Origin: an uncultured Succinivibrio sp.
Lineage (GTDB): Bacteria > Pseudomonadota > Gammaproteobacteria > Enterobacterales > Succinivibrionaceae
Length of the DNA stretch: 17,929 nucleotides
Direction of reading: 5' to 3'
NCBI GenBank assembly: GCA_900770725.1
Contig: CAAGLL010000004.1
Span: 1 to 17,929 of the forward strand
Positions 6,651 to 14,390 of the stretch are shown piece after piece. Both the position numbers and the translations under genes were made by a program. The notes beneath the pieces were generated by a model, which saw only the letters and a list, made by a program, of their open reading frames with translations, was not told the DNA's origin and did not search any database. Position 1 is the first letter of the stretch, and each line of letters starts with the position of its first letter.

Positions 6651-6676
6651 GGCTCCCGAAAAAACGGGGCCTTTTT
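6651..6676 (+). terminator. Terminator-like hairpin just before the tRNA-Thr promoter
   Basis: On the plus strand, GGC and CCCG pair with CGGG and GCC (one T bulged) around an A6 loop, followed immediately by TTTTT. It has the form of an intrinsic terminator, yet no plus-strand gene precedes it. It could block plus-strand read-through into the tRNA gene, or form a stem in the tusA leader. Confidence 0.45.
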
Positions 6677-6678
6677 GC

Positions 6679-6684
6679 TATAAT
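6679..6684 (+). promoter_or_regulatory. tRNA-Thr promoter, -10 element
   Basis: A perfect TATAAT, 10 bases before the tRNA's first base, followed by the GC-rich stretch ACGTCCGG, a discriminator of the type linked to stringent control. The -35 is poor. The reverse complement of the same bases, TATTAT, could also serve tusA on the other strand. Confidence 0.65.
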
Positions 6685-6694
6685 ACGTCCGGCC

Positions 6695-6770
6695 GCTGGC
6701 ATAGCTCAGTTGGTAGAGCACCTGTTTTGTAAACAGGGGGTCACGAGTTCAAGCCTTGTTGCCAGCACCA
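6695..6770 (+). tRNA. tRNA-Thr (anticodon UGU)
   Basis: The full cloverleaf is visible. The acceptor stem GCTGGCA/TGCCAGC is followed by an encoded ACCA. The D arm has AGCTCAGTTGGTAGAGC. The anticodon stem CCTGT/ACAGG encloses loop TTTGTAA, with anticodon TGT at 6728-6730 reading ACA (Thr). The T arm contains GAGTTCAAGCC. A single-gene unit. Confidence 0.97.
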
Positions 6771-7080
6771 CCGCAGCGCCAGAAATGCGGCGCAGTAATC
6801 CCCCCCGGGTTCACGCCGGAGCGGATCTCCCTTTACTTAAGAAAAAATCTCAGGTCACAAGTGCCGCGAAAGGCATTTTTATCCCGATCGAAGCGTTTTC
6901 AACCTCTCAGGCCTGCAGATCCAACTAACTGAACTTCAATATTATTTTGGAAATATCGGCGAATCGGTCAGGATAATGGCCCCAGCTTAGACTTCCATTA
7001 GGAAAATCTTTAGAGAATTTTAATGTATAACAATAAATTAGCAAGACATCAAAATATGCTGGATCATTTTTTTTACATGT
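6771..7080. other. tRNA-Thr to ompA intergenic region
   Basis: No credible gene. Just after the tRNA, GCGCC and GGCGC can pair (6776-6795), but no T-run follows. The rest is AT-rich sequence typical of the upstream region of a strongly expressed porin gene. I see no repeats or recognised operator. Confidence 0.4.
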
Positions 7081-7086
7081 TATAAT
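7078..7086 (+). promoter_or_regulatory. ompA promoter, extended -10
   Basis: TGTTATAAT combines a perfect TATAAT (7081-7086) with an upstream TG (extended -10). There is an A/T-rich run immediately upstream and no strong -35. It gives a leader of about 100 nt. Confidence 0.65.
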
Positions 7087-7094
7087 GCGCCCGT

Positions 7095-7165
7095 GCGGAT
7101 AAGGGCGGAAGCCCGAAAGCCTTGATAAGCGCCACTTGAAAATGAAGGCGCGCAAGGGGATCCGC
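7095..7165 (+). ncRNA. Structured 5' leader of ompA (predicted three-way junction)
   Basis: Three helices nest by eye. The outer stem is GCGGAT (7095-7100) with ATCCGC (7160-7165). Inside are GGGC-GGAA-GCCC (7103-7114), which has a GNRA tetraloop, and GCGCC (7129-7133) with GGCGC (7147-7151) around a 13-base loop. The closing stem ends 29 bases before the start codon. ompA leaders in other gammaproteobacteria set mRNA stability and are sRNA targets; this fold does not match a riboswitch I recognise. Confidence 0.45.
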
Positions 7166-7194
7166 TAAATGGGATTTTTAAAGAGAAAGAAATC

Positions 7195-8232
7195 ATGAAG
7201 ACCAAGTTTTTAGCATTATCCGTTGCCGCTGCCTTCGCAGCTGCTTCCTTCTCCGCTAACGCTGCCCTCGAGAACTCCTGGGACTTCGGCGTCCAGGGCG
7301 GCTGGGCTCACACCTATTTCGACAACCACGCCAATGTGAGCAATGAAGACAAGAACGCCTTCAACTACGGCGTCTATGTCGGCTACAACTTCACCGACTG
7401 GTTCGGCCTCCAGCTGGGCTACAACGCCTTCCAGGACTTCAAGATCAAGACCAACGGCAAGAACCACACCCTCAAGATGTTCGGACCTGAGCTGAGCGCC
7501 CGCTTCGCCTACCCGATCGACGACAAGGGGTCTGATGTCTATGCCCGCGTCGGCTTCTCCTGGACCACCGACCACCTCAAGGGGAGCAACCACGGTGCTG
7601 ACTCCTTCGACCCGCTACTCGGCGTTGGCGTCCAGTACCACTTCACCAGGAGCTTCGGCGGCCGCATCGGCTACGACTACTACTTCAAGCCGTTTGACTC
7701 CGACTATGCCCCTGAGAAGAAGATCGACGAGGGCATGGGCGTCCTGTACGTCGGCCTGCAGTACACCATCGGCGGCCCTACCCCGGTTGCCGCTCCGGCT
7801 CCTGCTCCGCAGCCCACCACCGAGCGCGTGACCGAGAACCACAGCCTCTCCGCCGGCACCCTGTTCCCGTTTGACGGCTCCACCCTGTCCGCCAACGGCA
7901 AGAAGGTGATCTCCGACGTCGTTAGCAGCTCCAAGCAGCTCCAGAACACCGACTTCGAGGTCTATGGCTACACCGATCGCATCGGCTCCGACGCCTACAA
8001 CCAGAAGCTCTCTGAGAAGCGTGCTTCCGCCGTTGCCAACCAGCTGCGCGCTGACGGCCTGACTCCTGCCCAGATCAAGACCGTCCAGGGCCGCGGCAAG
8101 GCCAACCCTGTGACCGGCAACAAGTGCGATTCCGTCAAGGGCAAGGCTGCTCTCATCGACTGCCTGGCTCCGGATCGCCGCGTTGAGGTCGTTGTTCACG
8201 GCGACAAGACCATTGAGAAGACTGCCGACTAA
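7195..8232 (+). CDS. ompA: Outer membrane protein A (OmpA)
   Basis: 345-residue outer membrane protein (E. coli OmpA is 346 aa). Signal peptide at residues 1-23 (KTKF, hydrophobic Ala-rich core, cleavage after SANA). Residues 24-195 form the eight-stranded beta barrel, with alternating aromatic strands such as YVGYNF and LQLGYNAF. A Pro/Ala hinge spans 196-208. The C-terminal OmpA peptidoglycan-binding domain spans about 215-335. Its diaminopimelate-binding residues are present as D261 (GYTDRIGSDAYNQ) and R276 (LSEKRA), and C311 and C323 can form the conserved disulfide. It anchors the outer membrane to the cell wall. It has its own promoter, a structured leader and a strong terminator; the only protein gene on the plus strand in this window. 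Confidence 0.97.
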   Translation: MKTKFLALSVAAAFAAASFSANAALENSWDFGVQGGWAHTYFDNHANVSNEDKNAFNYGVYVGYNFTDWFGLQLGYNAFQDFKIKTNGKNHTLKMFGPELSARFAYPIDDKGSDVYARVGFSWTTDHLKGSNHGADSFDPLLGVGVQYHFTRSFGGRIGYDYYFKPFDSDYAPEKKIDEGMGVLYVGLQYTIGGPTPVAAPAPAPQPTTERVTENHSLSAGTLFPFDGSTLSANGKKVISDVVSSSKQLQNTDFEVYGYTDRIGSDAYNQKLSEKRASAVANQLRADGLTPAQIKTVQGRGKANPVTGNKCDSVKGKAALIDCLAPDRRVEVVVHGDKTIEKTAD

Positions 8233-8255
8233 TCGCATAGTCTGATCATTGAATG

Positions 8256-8283
8256 AAAGCCCTCCCCATCAGGAGGGCTTTTT
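8256..8283 (+). terminator. Intrinsic terminator of ompA
   Basis: AAGCCCTCC pairs with GGAGGGCTT around the loop CCATCA, followed by five T residues. The A residues on the 5' side allow some function in both directions. Confidence 0.92.
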
Positions 8284-8335
8284 CATGCTCGGACGACGCC
8301 CCATCCTCACGAGGGAGAACGGCCGGCCTGGCAAG

Positions 8336-8371
8336 CAAAAGCCCCCGCCGCGCAAGCGGCAGGGGCTTTTT
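8336..8371 (-). terminator. Terminator of the COG0523 GTPase operon (bidirectional)
   Basis: AAAAGCCCC (8337-8345) pairs with GGGGCTTTT (8362-8370), with an inner GCCG/CGGC stem. A-rich and T-rich edges on both sides make it work from either direction. It lies between the convergent ends of ompA and the GTPase gene, 20 bases after the latter's stop. Confidence 0.88.
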
Positions 8372-8391
8372 AAGCTTAGGGTTTGCCGAGG

Positions 8392-9525
8392 TTATTCGTC
8401 GGTGATGCCAGAGTTGCTGATGAGCTGCTTGTAGTAGTCCATCGAGGCCTGATCCGGCTCATCGAGCAGCTTTGAGAACATGTGCTTGATCTGCTCCATT
8501 ACCGAGGCGCGGCAGATGAACACGAGCTTCGAGCAGGGGTGGCCCTCCGGCCACTTGTTCATGGTCGCAAGCGGGTAGAGCATGCCCATCACGGCGTGCA
8601 CGATCACCGGCTTCTCCTGGCCCTGGATGTTGAGGATCCCCTTGATCCTCAGGATCGAGTCCCCGTAGAGATCCTGCACTCCGCCGATCGCCGAGAGCAG
8701 CGTCAGCGCGTCGATGGGCTCCTCGTGCGTGAGGGCGAAGGAGTCGACGTCGGTGTGGGCGATGATGCGGCGCTTGGCCACGCCGACCTCGCCCTGCACG
8801 CTTGCCGGTCTGAACGAGCCTGCCAGCGGGGCCTTGATCTCAAGCCAGGATTTCACCTGGGTCTCGTAGTCCTGCTCGGTGTTCTTGTAGGGGCCGGTCT
8901 CAAAGAGCAGCTTGGGCGGCACGTTGCCGCGGACCATCGGGATGATCCTGCTGTTGGGGTTGATCTTGCGGCAGATGTCGATGATCGGATCGAGATCGTC
9001 GGAGTCCACGAGATCGGTCTTGCTGATGAGGATGAGATCGGAGAGGGCTATCTGCTTTACCGCCTCGTACTGCTTCTTGAGCTGGTCGGCGATGAACTTG
9101 GCGTCGACCACGGTCACGGTGCCGGCGTAGTAGAAGTTCTGCAGCAGGTACTCGTCGCCGTTGAGCGTGGCGATGACGCCCGCCGGATCGGCCAGGCCCG
9201 TGGTCTCGATGAGCACGCGGTTGAACTTGGGGATGACGCCCTGCTGGGACTTCACGAGGTTCTGCGCCAGGCAGTCGATGAGCGCGCCCTGGAGCGAGCA
9301 GCAGATGCAGCCCGAGCCCAGCAGAACCACGGTGTCGTCGACGCTCTGCACCAGCTCGTGGTCGAGCCCGACGTCGCCGAACTCGTTGATGAGGACCAGC
9401 GTGTCCTTGAGCTCGGGGGAGTTTACCCAGTGGTTGAGCAGCGTGGTCTTGCCGCTGCCCAGGAAGCCCGTGATGATGTTGACGGGGATGAGGTTGGGGT
9501 TCTCCCCCAGTGATGTGTCTGACAC
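8392..9525 (-). CDS. CobW/P47K (COG0523, G3E family) GTPase, putative metallochaperone
   Basis: A 377-residue cytoplasmic GTPase of the COG0523 group, whose members deliver or insert metals (Zn, Co, Fe) using GTP. Visible motifs: Walker A GFLGSGKTT at 20-28; INEFGDVGLDHEL at 47-59 (conserved switch region); the metal-binding CICC at 73-76, which defines the group; ETTG at 107-110 (Walker B region); SKTD at 168-171 (base recognition). The C-terminal part is the CobW_C domain. It starts with GTG at 9525, five bases after the upstream hydrolase stop, using a GGAG inside that gene's last codons; the two are co-translated. No cobalamin or zinc-uptake genes are nearby, so the client cannot be inferred. 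Last gene of the spoT operon. Confidence 0.93.
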   Translation of the reverse strand: MSDTSLGENPNLIPVNIITGFLGSGKTTLLNHWVNSPELKDTLVLINEFGDVGLDHELVQSVDDTVVLLGSGCICCSLQGALIDCLAQNLVKSQQGVIPKFNRVLIETTGLADPAGVIATLNGDEYLLQNFYYAGTVTVVDAKFIADQLKKQYEAVKQIALSDLILISKTDLVDSDDLDPIIDICRKINPNSRIIPMVRGNVPPKLLFETGPYKNTEQDYETQVKSWLEIKAPLAGSFRPASVQGEVGVAKRRIIAHTDVDSFALTHEEPIDALTLLSAIGGVQDLYGDSILRIKGILNIQGQEKPVIVHAVMGMLYPLATMNKWPEGHPCSKLVFICRASVMEQIKHMFSKLLDEPDQASMDYYKQLISNSGITDE

Positions 9526-9530
9526 TTTGC

Positions 9531-10493
9531 CTATGCTCCGAATATGTAGCCAAGCGCCCGCAGGAGGGCCGGGTTCCTGATCCCGTCGCTCTCGTTTATC
9601 ACGTCGTGGAAGGCTCCGCCTATGACCTCGAGCGAGGGGCTGAGCGCGTCGCCGCGGTGGCGGGTGTAGAAATCCACGGTCGCCGGGGTGGAAACCACCC
9701 GGTCAAGGCCCGCGGGCATGAACAAGACTTTAGAGCGCAGTTGCCGGCGGCTTGCCATGAGGGAGAGCTGCCGGAAGGTTGCGGCGCTCACGAAGCCGAA
9801 GGTCGGGCTTCCGGTGAGCGTCTCAGGGTGCGCTGCGTAGTAGTCATGATAAGCATCGTAGCGCTCCTTGCAGTGCGAGTGATAGTTTTCATCAAAAGGG
9901 ATGCGCCTGTAGGCCGCGCCGTAGGGCGTGTAGAGCGTGCGCACGAAGGGCAGGCAGCCGATGGCCGCGACGCACTCCATGGCAGCCTGCGAGAGCCTCA
10001 CGCAGGGCCAGATGTAGGGGGCGATGAGCGCGCAGCGCGAAGGCGGGTTTTCGGCTTTGGAAATGTAGTCCAATGCCACGAGCCCTCCCATCGAGAAGGC
10101 CATGAGCCCGAAGTCCTTCATCTCCAGCTTTTCAATGAGCAGGCCGATGTCGGAACTCAGGGACTTGATGCTCCTGATGTGGCACTTCTGGGGATCCTTG
10201 AGGAGCCGGTCGGAGAGCCCCTGCCCGCGCGCGAACAGCACGCAGACCCGCGTCATGGTGCCCTGCATGCTGTAGAGGAACTCGGCGTACTTGTGCTCGG
10301 TCTCGCCGCGGCCGGGGATGATGGCGAGCGTGCGATCGAACTGATCCGGGCGGTACTCGCAGGCGGTGATCGTGATCCCATCGCGGGCCTTGACGCGGTG
10401 GATCCGCACGCTCTTGCTGTAGAAGGACTCGATGTCCTGCTTCTTTTCAACAAATTCCCGGGCGGTCAGGAGCCTTGGGGGGATGTACGGCAT
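9531..10493 (-). CDS. Alpha/beta hydrolase, PldB (lysophospholipase L2)-like
   Basis: 320-residue alpha/beta-hydrolase of the Hydrolase_4/PldB group. The segment IIPGRGETEHKYAEFLYS matches the PldB block around its oxyanion strand, and FARGQGLSDR corresponds to the HRGQGRS block. The likely catalytic triad is S134 in MAFSMGG (Ala instead of the first Gly of GxSxG), D264 in AGLDRVVS and H296 in GGAFHDV. No signal peptide, so cytoplasmic or peripheral on the inner face of the membrane. Substrate is probably a lysophospholipid or other monoacyl ester (inference from family). The ATG at 10493 has GGAGG nine bases before it and lies 31 bases after the spoT stop. It occupies the place where E. coli has trmH in the spoT operon. 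Confidence 0.8.
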   Translation of the reverse strand: MPYIPPRLLTAREFVEKKQDIESFYSKSVRIHRVKARDGITITACEYRPDQFDRTLAIIPGRGETEHKYAEFLYSMQGTMTRVCVLFARGQGLSDRLLKDPQKCHIRSIKSLSSDIGLLIEKLEMKDFGLMAFSMGGLVALDYISKAENPPSRCALIAPYIWPCVRLSQAAMECVAAIGCLPFVRTLYTPYGAAYRRIPFDENYHSHCKERYDAYHDYYAAHPETLTGSPTFGFVSAATFRQLSLMASRRQLRSKVLFMPAGLDRVVSTPATVDFYTRHRGDALSPSLEVIGGAFHDVINESDGIRNPALLRALGYIFGA

Positions 10494-10524
10494 GGGGAAT
10501 GGCCTCCGCGGAGGGGCGCTGGCC

Positions 10525-12699
10525 TCAATGGCGCCTTGAGATCTTCAAAACGTTGGGGACGGCCTTGATGCGCTTGATGACGCCTGCAAGGTGCATGCGG
10601 TCCCTCACGGTGACGGTGAGCTTCATCACCGCAGTGTTCTCGTCCTTCTGCTCGGAGCTGATGCTCTGCACCGAGGAGCCGGCGATGTCCACGGCGTTCA
10701 GCACCTCGGTCATGATCCCCTGGCGCTTCTCCAGCTCGACGATGATCCCGGTGTTGAAGCTCTGCTCTGAGGCCACGGCCAGATCCCAGCCCACCTTGAG
10801 CAGCTTCGTGGGATCCTTCTCGACCGCGCGCAGGTTGCCGCAGCCCTTGCGGTGGATGACCAGCCCGCGGCCCGAGGCGACGTGGGCGATGATCTCATCT
10901 CCCGGGATCGGCATGCAGCACTGCGCGAAGACGTAGGGCACGCCGCCAGTGCCGGTGATGGGCAGCCCGGAGTTCTCAGGAGAGCTCGGGGCGAGCATCC
11001 TCGCCACCGATACGGTGAGGATGTTGCCCATCGCGACGTCGGCAAAGAGCGACTTGAGGTCGGGCTTGTTGAAGTGCTTGAGCACCTTGGCGATGGTGTC
11101 CTCGGGGATGTCCTCGATGTGGCGCCCGTGCAGGGCGTTGAGCAGCAGGCGGCGGCCGATGAGCTCGCACTCCTGGGTGCGCAGGCCCTTGAGGTACTGG
11201 CGGATCTTCGAGCGGGCCTTGGAGGTGACCACGCTTGAGAGCCAGATGGCGTTGGGCCTGGCGTTGGGATTGGTGATGATCTCGACCGTCTGCCCGGACT
11301 CCAGCGGGTGGGAGAGCGGGAAGGAGTGGTGGTTGACGATGGAGCCGATGCAGTGCTGCCCGATGTCGGTGTGCACGGCATAGGCGAAGTCCACCGGGGT
11401 CGCCCCCTTGGGCAGGTCGTAGATCTTGCCCTCCGGCGTGAAGATGTAGATGGCGTCTGGGAAGAGGTCGGTCTTGACGTCCTCGATGAACTCCTTGGAG
11501 CTGTCAGAGCTGTTCTGGAGGTCGATGATGTTCTTGAGCCACAGCTGGGCGTTGCGCTGTGAGGTGGTGGAGACCGGCTCCGACCCGTTCTCCTTGTAGG
11601 CCCAGTGCGCGGCGACGCCGCGGGCTGCGATCTGGTCCATGAACTCGGTGCGGATCTGGATCTCCACGGGCACGCCGCGCGGGCCGATGAGCGAGGTGTG
11701 CAGCGACTGGTAGCCGTTGATCTTCGGGATGGCGATGTAGTCCTTGAACCCGCCGGGGCGCGGCTTGAAGAGGCTGTGCATCTGCCCCAGCACGCGGTAG
11801 CAGGTGTCGACGTCCTTGAGGATGATCCTGAAGGCGTAGACGTCCATGATCTCCGAGAACTGGAGCTCCTTGCGCACCATCTTGCGGTAGATGCTGTAGA
11901 TGCGCTTCTCGCGCCCGAGCACCCGCGCCTCGATCCCAACATCCTCCAGGCGCTTGCGGATGAGCTTCAGGATCCCGTCGACTATCTCGCGGCGGTTGTT
12001 GCGCGCGCGGGTCACCGCAGCCTTCAGGATGCGGTAGCGCATCGGGTAGAGCGCGGCCATGCCCAGCTCCTCAAGCTCGGACTTGATGTCCGAGATGCCC
12101 AGGCGGTTGGCGATCGGCGCGAACACGTCGAGGGTCTCGCGGGCGATGCGCTTGCGCTTGTCCTCGCGCAGCGCGCCCAGGGTGCGCATGTTGTGGGTGC
12201 GGTCGGCAAGCTTGATCAGGATGACGCGGATGTCGCGGGTCATCGCGAGGATCATTTTGCGGAAGTTCTCGGTCTGGGCTTCGCGGTAGTTGTGGAAGTT
12301 GAGCTTGTCGAGCTTGGTGACGCCTTCGACCAGCGTCTCCACGGCAACCCCGAAGTTGCGCTCGAGGTCCTGATCCTGGGTGTCGGTGTCCTCGACCACA
12401 TCGTGCAGGAGGGCCGCCTGGACCGACTCGGAATCGAGGTGCATCTTCGCGACGATGGTCGCAACGGCGATCGGGTGGATGATGTAGGGTTCGCCGGAGG
12501 CGCGGCGCTGCTTGGAATGGGCGTTGTCGGCTAGGACGAAGGCCCGGTCGACGGCTGCCACCTCGTCGGCTGGCAGGTAGGAGGAGACGAGCTCCCTCAG
12601 GTGGACGTAGTAATGGAGGTTGGGTGAATGGAGCACGGCCTCAGAGGGGCGCATGGCATCGCCGCTGGATGCGCTGGCGTTGTCATTGGGATCTCCCAT
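10525..12699 (-). CDS. spoT: Bifunctional (p)ppGpp synthetase/hydrolase SpoT
   Basis: 724-residue RelA/SpoT homologue controlling the alarmone (p)ppGpp. Domains: an HD hydrolase at about 55-200, with the HD pair H99-D100 in ALLHDVVEDT and LADRTHNMRTLG at 165-175; a synthetase at about 245-370, with GREKRIYSIYRKM and INGYQSLHTSLIGP; a TGS domain at about 415-477 (IYIFTPEGKIYDLPKGATP); a conserved-cysteine segment (FAQCCMPIPGD); and a C-terminal ACT domain. Intact hydrolase motifs point to SpoT rather than RelA. The N-terminus is roughly 25-30 residues longer than in E. coli SpoT, but GGAGG eight bases before the ATG at 12699 supports this start. It follows rpoZ by 24 bases, the classical order. 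Confidence 0.97.
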   Translation of the reverse strand: MGDPNDNASASSGDAMRPSEAVLHSPNLHYYVHLRELVSSYLPADEVAAVDRAFVLADNAHSKQRRASGEPYIIHPIAVATIVAKMHLDSESVQAALLHDVVEDTDTQDQDLERNFGVAVETLVEGVTKLDKLNFHNYREAQTENFRKMILAMTRDIRVILIKLADRTHNMRTLGALREDKRKRIARETLDVFAPIANRLGISDIKSELEELGMAALYPMRYRILKAAVTRARNNRREIVDGILKLIRKRLEDVGIEARVLGREKRIYSIYRKMVRKELQFSEIMDVYAFRIILKDVDTCYRVLGQMHSLFKPRPGGFKDYIAIPKINGYQSLHTSLIGPRGVPVEIQIRTEFMDQIAARGVAAHWAYKENGSEPVSTTSQRNAQLWLKNIIDLQNSSDSSKEFIEDVKTDLFPDAIYIFTPEGKIYDLPKGATPVDFAYAVHTDIGQHCIGSIVNHHSFPLSHPLESGQTVEIITNPNARPNAIWLSSVVTSKARSKIRQYLKGLRTQECELIGRRLLLNALHGRHIEDIPEDTIAKVLKHFNKPDLKSLFADVAMGNILTVSVARMLAPSSPENSGLPITGTGGVPYVFAQCCMPIPGDEIIAHVASGRGLVIHRKGCGNLRAVEKDPTKLLKVGWDLAVASEQSFNTGIIVELEKRQGIMTEVLNAVDIAGSSVQSISSEQKDENTAVMKLTVTVRDRMHLAGVIKRIKAVPNVLKISRRH

Positions 12700-12723
12700 G
12701 GGCCGTGCCTCCGCTTGTGGATC

Positions 12724-13008
12724 TCAGGCGAACATCTCTGCGCCGTCGATGGGTGCGAACTCGCTGTCGGACGGATGGGCGGCTGCGTCGCGCAGGCGCT
12801 CCTTGCGGTCCTGCTTGTCGAGGAACTCCTCGGTGATGAGGCCTTCCTCGATCTCGCGCAGCGCGATCACGGTCGGCTTGTCGTTCTCCTCGTCGACGAG
12901 CGGCTTGCTGCCCATCGAGATCTGGCGGGCGCGGCGGGCCGCGAGCAGGACGAGATCGAAGCGGTTGCCCACTTTGTTGACTGCGTCTTCTACCGTAACT
13001 CTGGCCAT
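12724..13008 (-). CDS. rpoZ: RNA polymerase omega subunit
   Basis: 94 residues (E. coli 91). MARVTVEDAVNKVGNRFDLVLLAARRARQ is the conserved omega fold, followed by KPTVIALREIEEGLI. Omega helps assemble RNA polymerase through the beta' subunit and forms part of ppGpp site 1, so its linkage with spoT is functionally apt. An AAGG lies nine bases before the ATG. The acidic C-terminus is variable, as in the family. Confidence 0.98.
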   Translation of the reverse strand: MARVTVEDAVNKVGNRFDLVLLAARRARQISMGSKPLVDEENDKPTVIALREIEEGLITEEFLDKQDRKERLRDAAAHPSDSEFAPIDGAEMFA

Positions 13009-13062
13009 TTGCTGTTACCTTCTGGTTTAAATGATTAGGCTTGTGCTTATTTTAGCCCAACG

Positions 13063-13068
13063 ATTATA
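13063..13068 (-). promoter_or_regulatory. Candidate internal promoter for rpoZ-spoT (-10)
   Basis: A perfect TATAAT on the minus strand in the 72-base gmk-rpoZ gap, preceded by TG. No convincing -35. It could give rpoZ-spoT expression independent of gmk. Confidence 0.45.
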
Positions 13069-13080
13069 CATCACGGAGGC

Positions 13081-13713
13081 TCAATCCCGCGGCGATGAAG
13101 AGCCCGGGAACAGCGACTCGACCTCGGGGGCCTTCAAGGCGGTCTCGTCGCGCGCGGCGAGGATGATCGAGCGCAGCTCGTTGAGCGCGGTGTCGAAGTC
13201 GTCGTTGATGATCACGTGGTCGTACTCGGAGTAGTGCGAGATCTCGCGCAGCGCCTTTTCCATGCGGCCTTCGATGACCTCTTCAGAATCCTGGCCGCGG
13301 CTGTTGAGGCGGCGCCTGAGCTCCTCGAGCGAGGGCGGGATTATGAAGATGCTCCGGGCCTCTGGCGAGAGCTTGCGGATCTGCCTTGCCCCCTGCCAGT
13401 CGATGTCAAAGAGCACGTCCCTGCCCTCGGACACCCATTGCTCCACGATCTCGCGGGAGGTGCCGTAGTAGTGGCCGAACACGTTGGCGTACTCGTAGAA
13501 CGCCCCGCGCGCGATGAGGGCCTTGAACTCCTCCTCGCTCACGAAATGGTAGGCCACGTGGTTGACCTCGCCGGGGCGCGGCGCGCGCGTGGTGTGGGAG
13601 ATCGAAAGCCTGAGCGAGTCGTCGCCGTTGAAGCGCGACAACAGCGCGCTGATGAGTGATGATTTGCCCGCGCCGCTTGGCGCTGAGACTATGAAAAGCT
13701 GTCCTTTCTTCAT
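13081..13713 (-). CDS. gmk: Guanylate kinase
   Basis: 210 residues (E. coli 207). Phosphorylates GMP to GDP with ATP, feeding GTP and (p)ppGpp pools. P-loop SAPSGAGKSS at residues 10-19; SHTTRAPRPGE is the GMP-binding segment; YGTSREIVEQW and DVLFDIDWQGARQI are further signatures; the RRRLNSRGQD lid region is also present. It precedes rpoZ and follows engB by 24 bases, so it is probably transcribed with both. The ATG at 13713 gives the usual N-terminus, with AGG eight bases upstream. Confidence 0.98.
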   Translation of the reverse strand: MKKGQLFIVSAPSGAGKSSLISALLSRFNGDDSLRLSISHTTRAPRPGEVNHVAYHFVSEEEFKALIARGAFYEYANVFGHYYGTSREIVEQWVSEGRDVLFDIDWQGARQIRKLSPEARSIFIIPPSLEELRRRLNSRGQDSEEVIEGRMEKALREISHYSEYDHVIINDDFDTALNELRSIILAARDETALKAPEVESLFPGSSSPRD

Positions 13714-13737
13714 CTGAAAGCCTGGGGCGTCCGCCCG

Positions 13738-14385
13738 TTACTGTCCTTCGTCCTGATCTTGCTGACCATTTGCGTCCGCTCCGCCCTCAAACCACTGCCT
13801 GAGCACGCTGCGGGCCTCCTCTATGCCAGACTTCTTGGTGGCCGAGAAGGCGATGATGGTGAAGGTGCCGCCAAACTCGCTCAATGCGTCGCGCACCTCC
13901 GCGACGGCGCGCCTTGCGGCGTTGACGCCGAGCTTGTCGGCCTTGGTGAGCAGTATGAGCACCGGCAGGTGCGCCGCGATGCTCCAGTCGAGGATGAGCC
14001 GGTCGTGGTCGCGCAGCGGGGTGCGGATGTCCATGGTCATCACCAGGCCCTTGAGGGGCTGCCGCTCCTGGAGGTACTGCGTCATGCTGCGCTGCCACTC
14101 GCGCTTCATCGAGTCGGGGACTGCGGCGTAGCCGTAGCCTGGCAGGTCGCAGAGGAACTTGCCGTCGGCGACCTTGAACACGTTGATGAGGCGGGTGCGG
14201 CCCGGGGTGCGCGAGGTGCGCGCCAGCGCCTTCTGATTGCAGATGGCGTTGATGGACGAGGACTTGCCCGAGTTGGACCTGCCGACGAAGGCTATCTCTA
14301 TGCCTTCGTCGGGCGGCAGGTGGCTGATGTCGGGCGCGCTGGTCACAAAGCGCGTTTTGGCAAACGAGAGGGGTGCGCCTTCCAT
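13738..14385 (-). CDS. engB: Ribosome biogenesis GTPase EngB (YsxC/YihA)
   Basis: 215-residue TRAFAC GTPase needed for 50S subunit assembly. Motifs: G1 GRSNSGKSS at 35-43; the G2 region SRTPGRT at 58-64; G3 DLPGYGYA at 80-87; G4 TKAD at 147-150; G5 SATKKSG at 181-187. The frame is open far upstream, but the ATG at 14385 gives the family-typical start (short N-terminus ending in KTRFVTSAPDISHLP). It lies five bases after the stop of the preceding gene, so translation is coupled; its own Shine-Dalgarno is weak (GAAGTGAG). The acidic, Gln-rich tail (residues 203-215) is not conserved. Confidence 0.96.
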   Translation of the reverse strand: MEGAPLSFAKTRFVTSAPDISHLPPDEGIEIAFVGRSNSGKSSSINAICNQKALARTSRTPGRTRLINVFKVADGKFLCDLPGYGYAAVPDSMKREWQRSMTQYLQERQPLKGLVMTMDIRTPLRDHDRLILDWSIAAHLPVLILLTKADKLGVNAARRAVAEVRDALSEFGGTFTIIAFSATKKSGIEEARSVLRQWFEGGADANGQQDQDEGQ

Positions 14386-14390
14386 GCTGC

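Noticed and set aside
9928..9960. CRISPR arrays, insertion sequences or prophage genes anywhere in the window
   Set aside because: No regularly spaced direct repeats, terminal inverted repeats with transposase, or phage genes were found; the coordinates are only a placeholder within an ordinary coding region.
9531..10493. Loss of the nucleophile-elbow glycine (AFSMG instead of GxSxG) as a sign of an inactive hydrolase
   Set aside because: PldB-type enzymes can carry Ala at that position (from memory, AHSMGG in E. coli PldB), and Asp and His of the triad are in place, so activity is likely.
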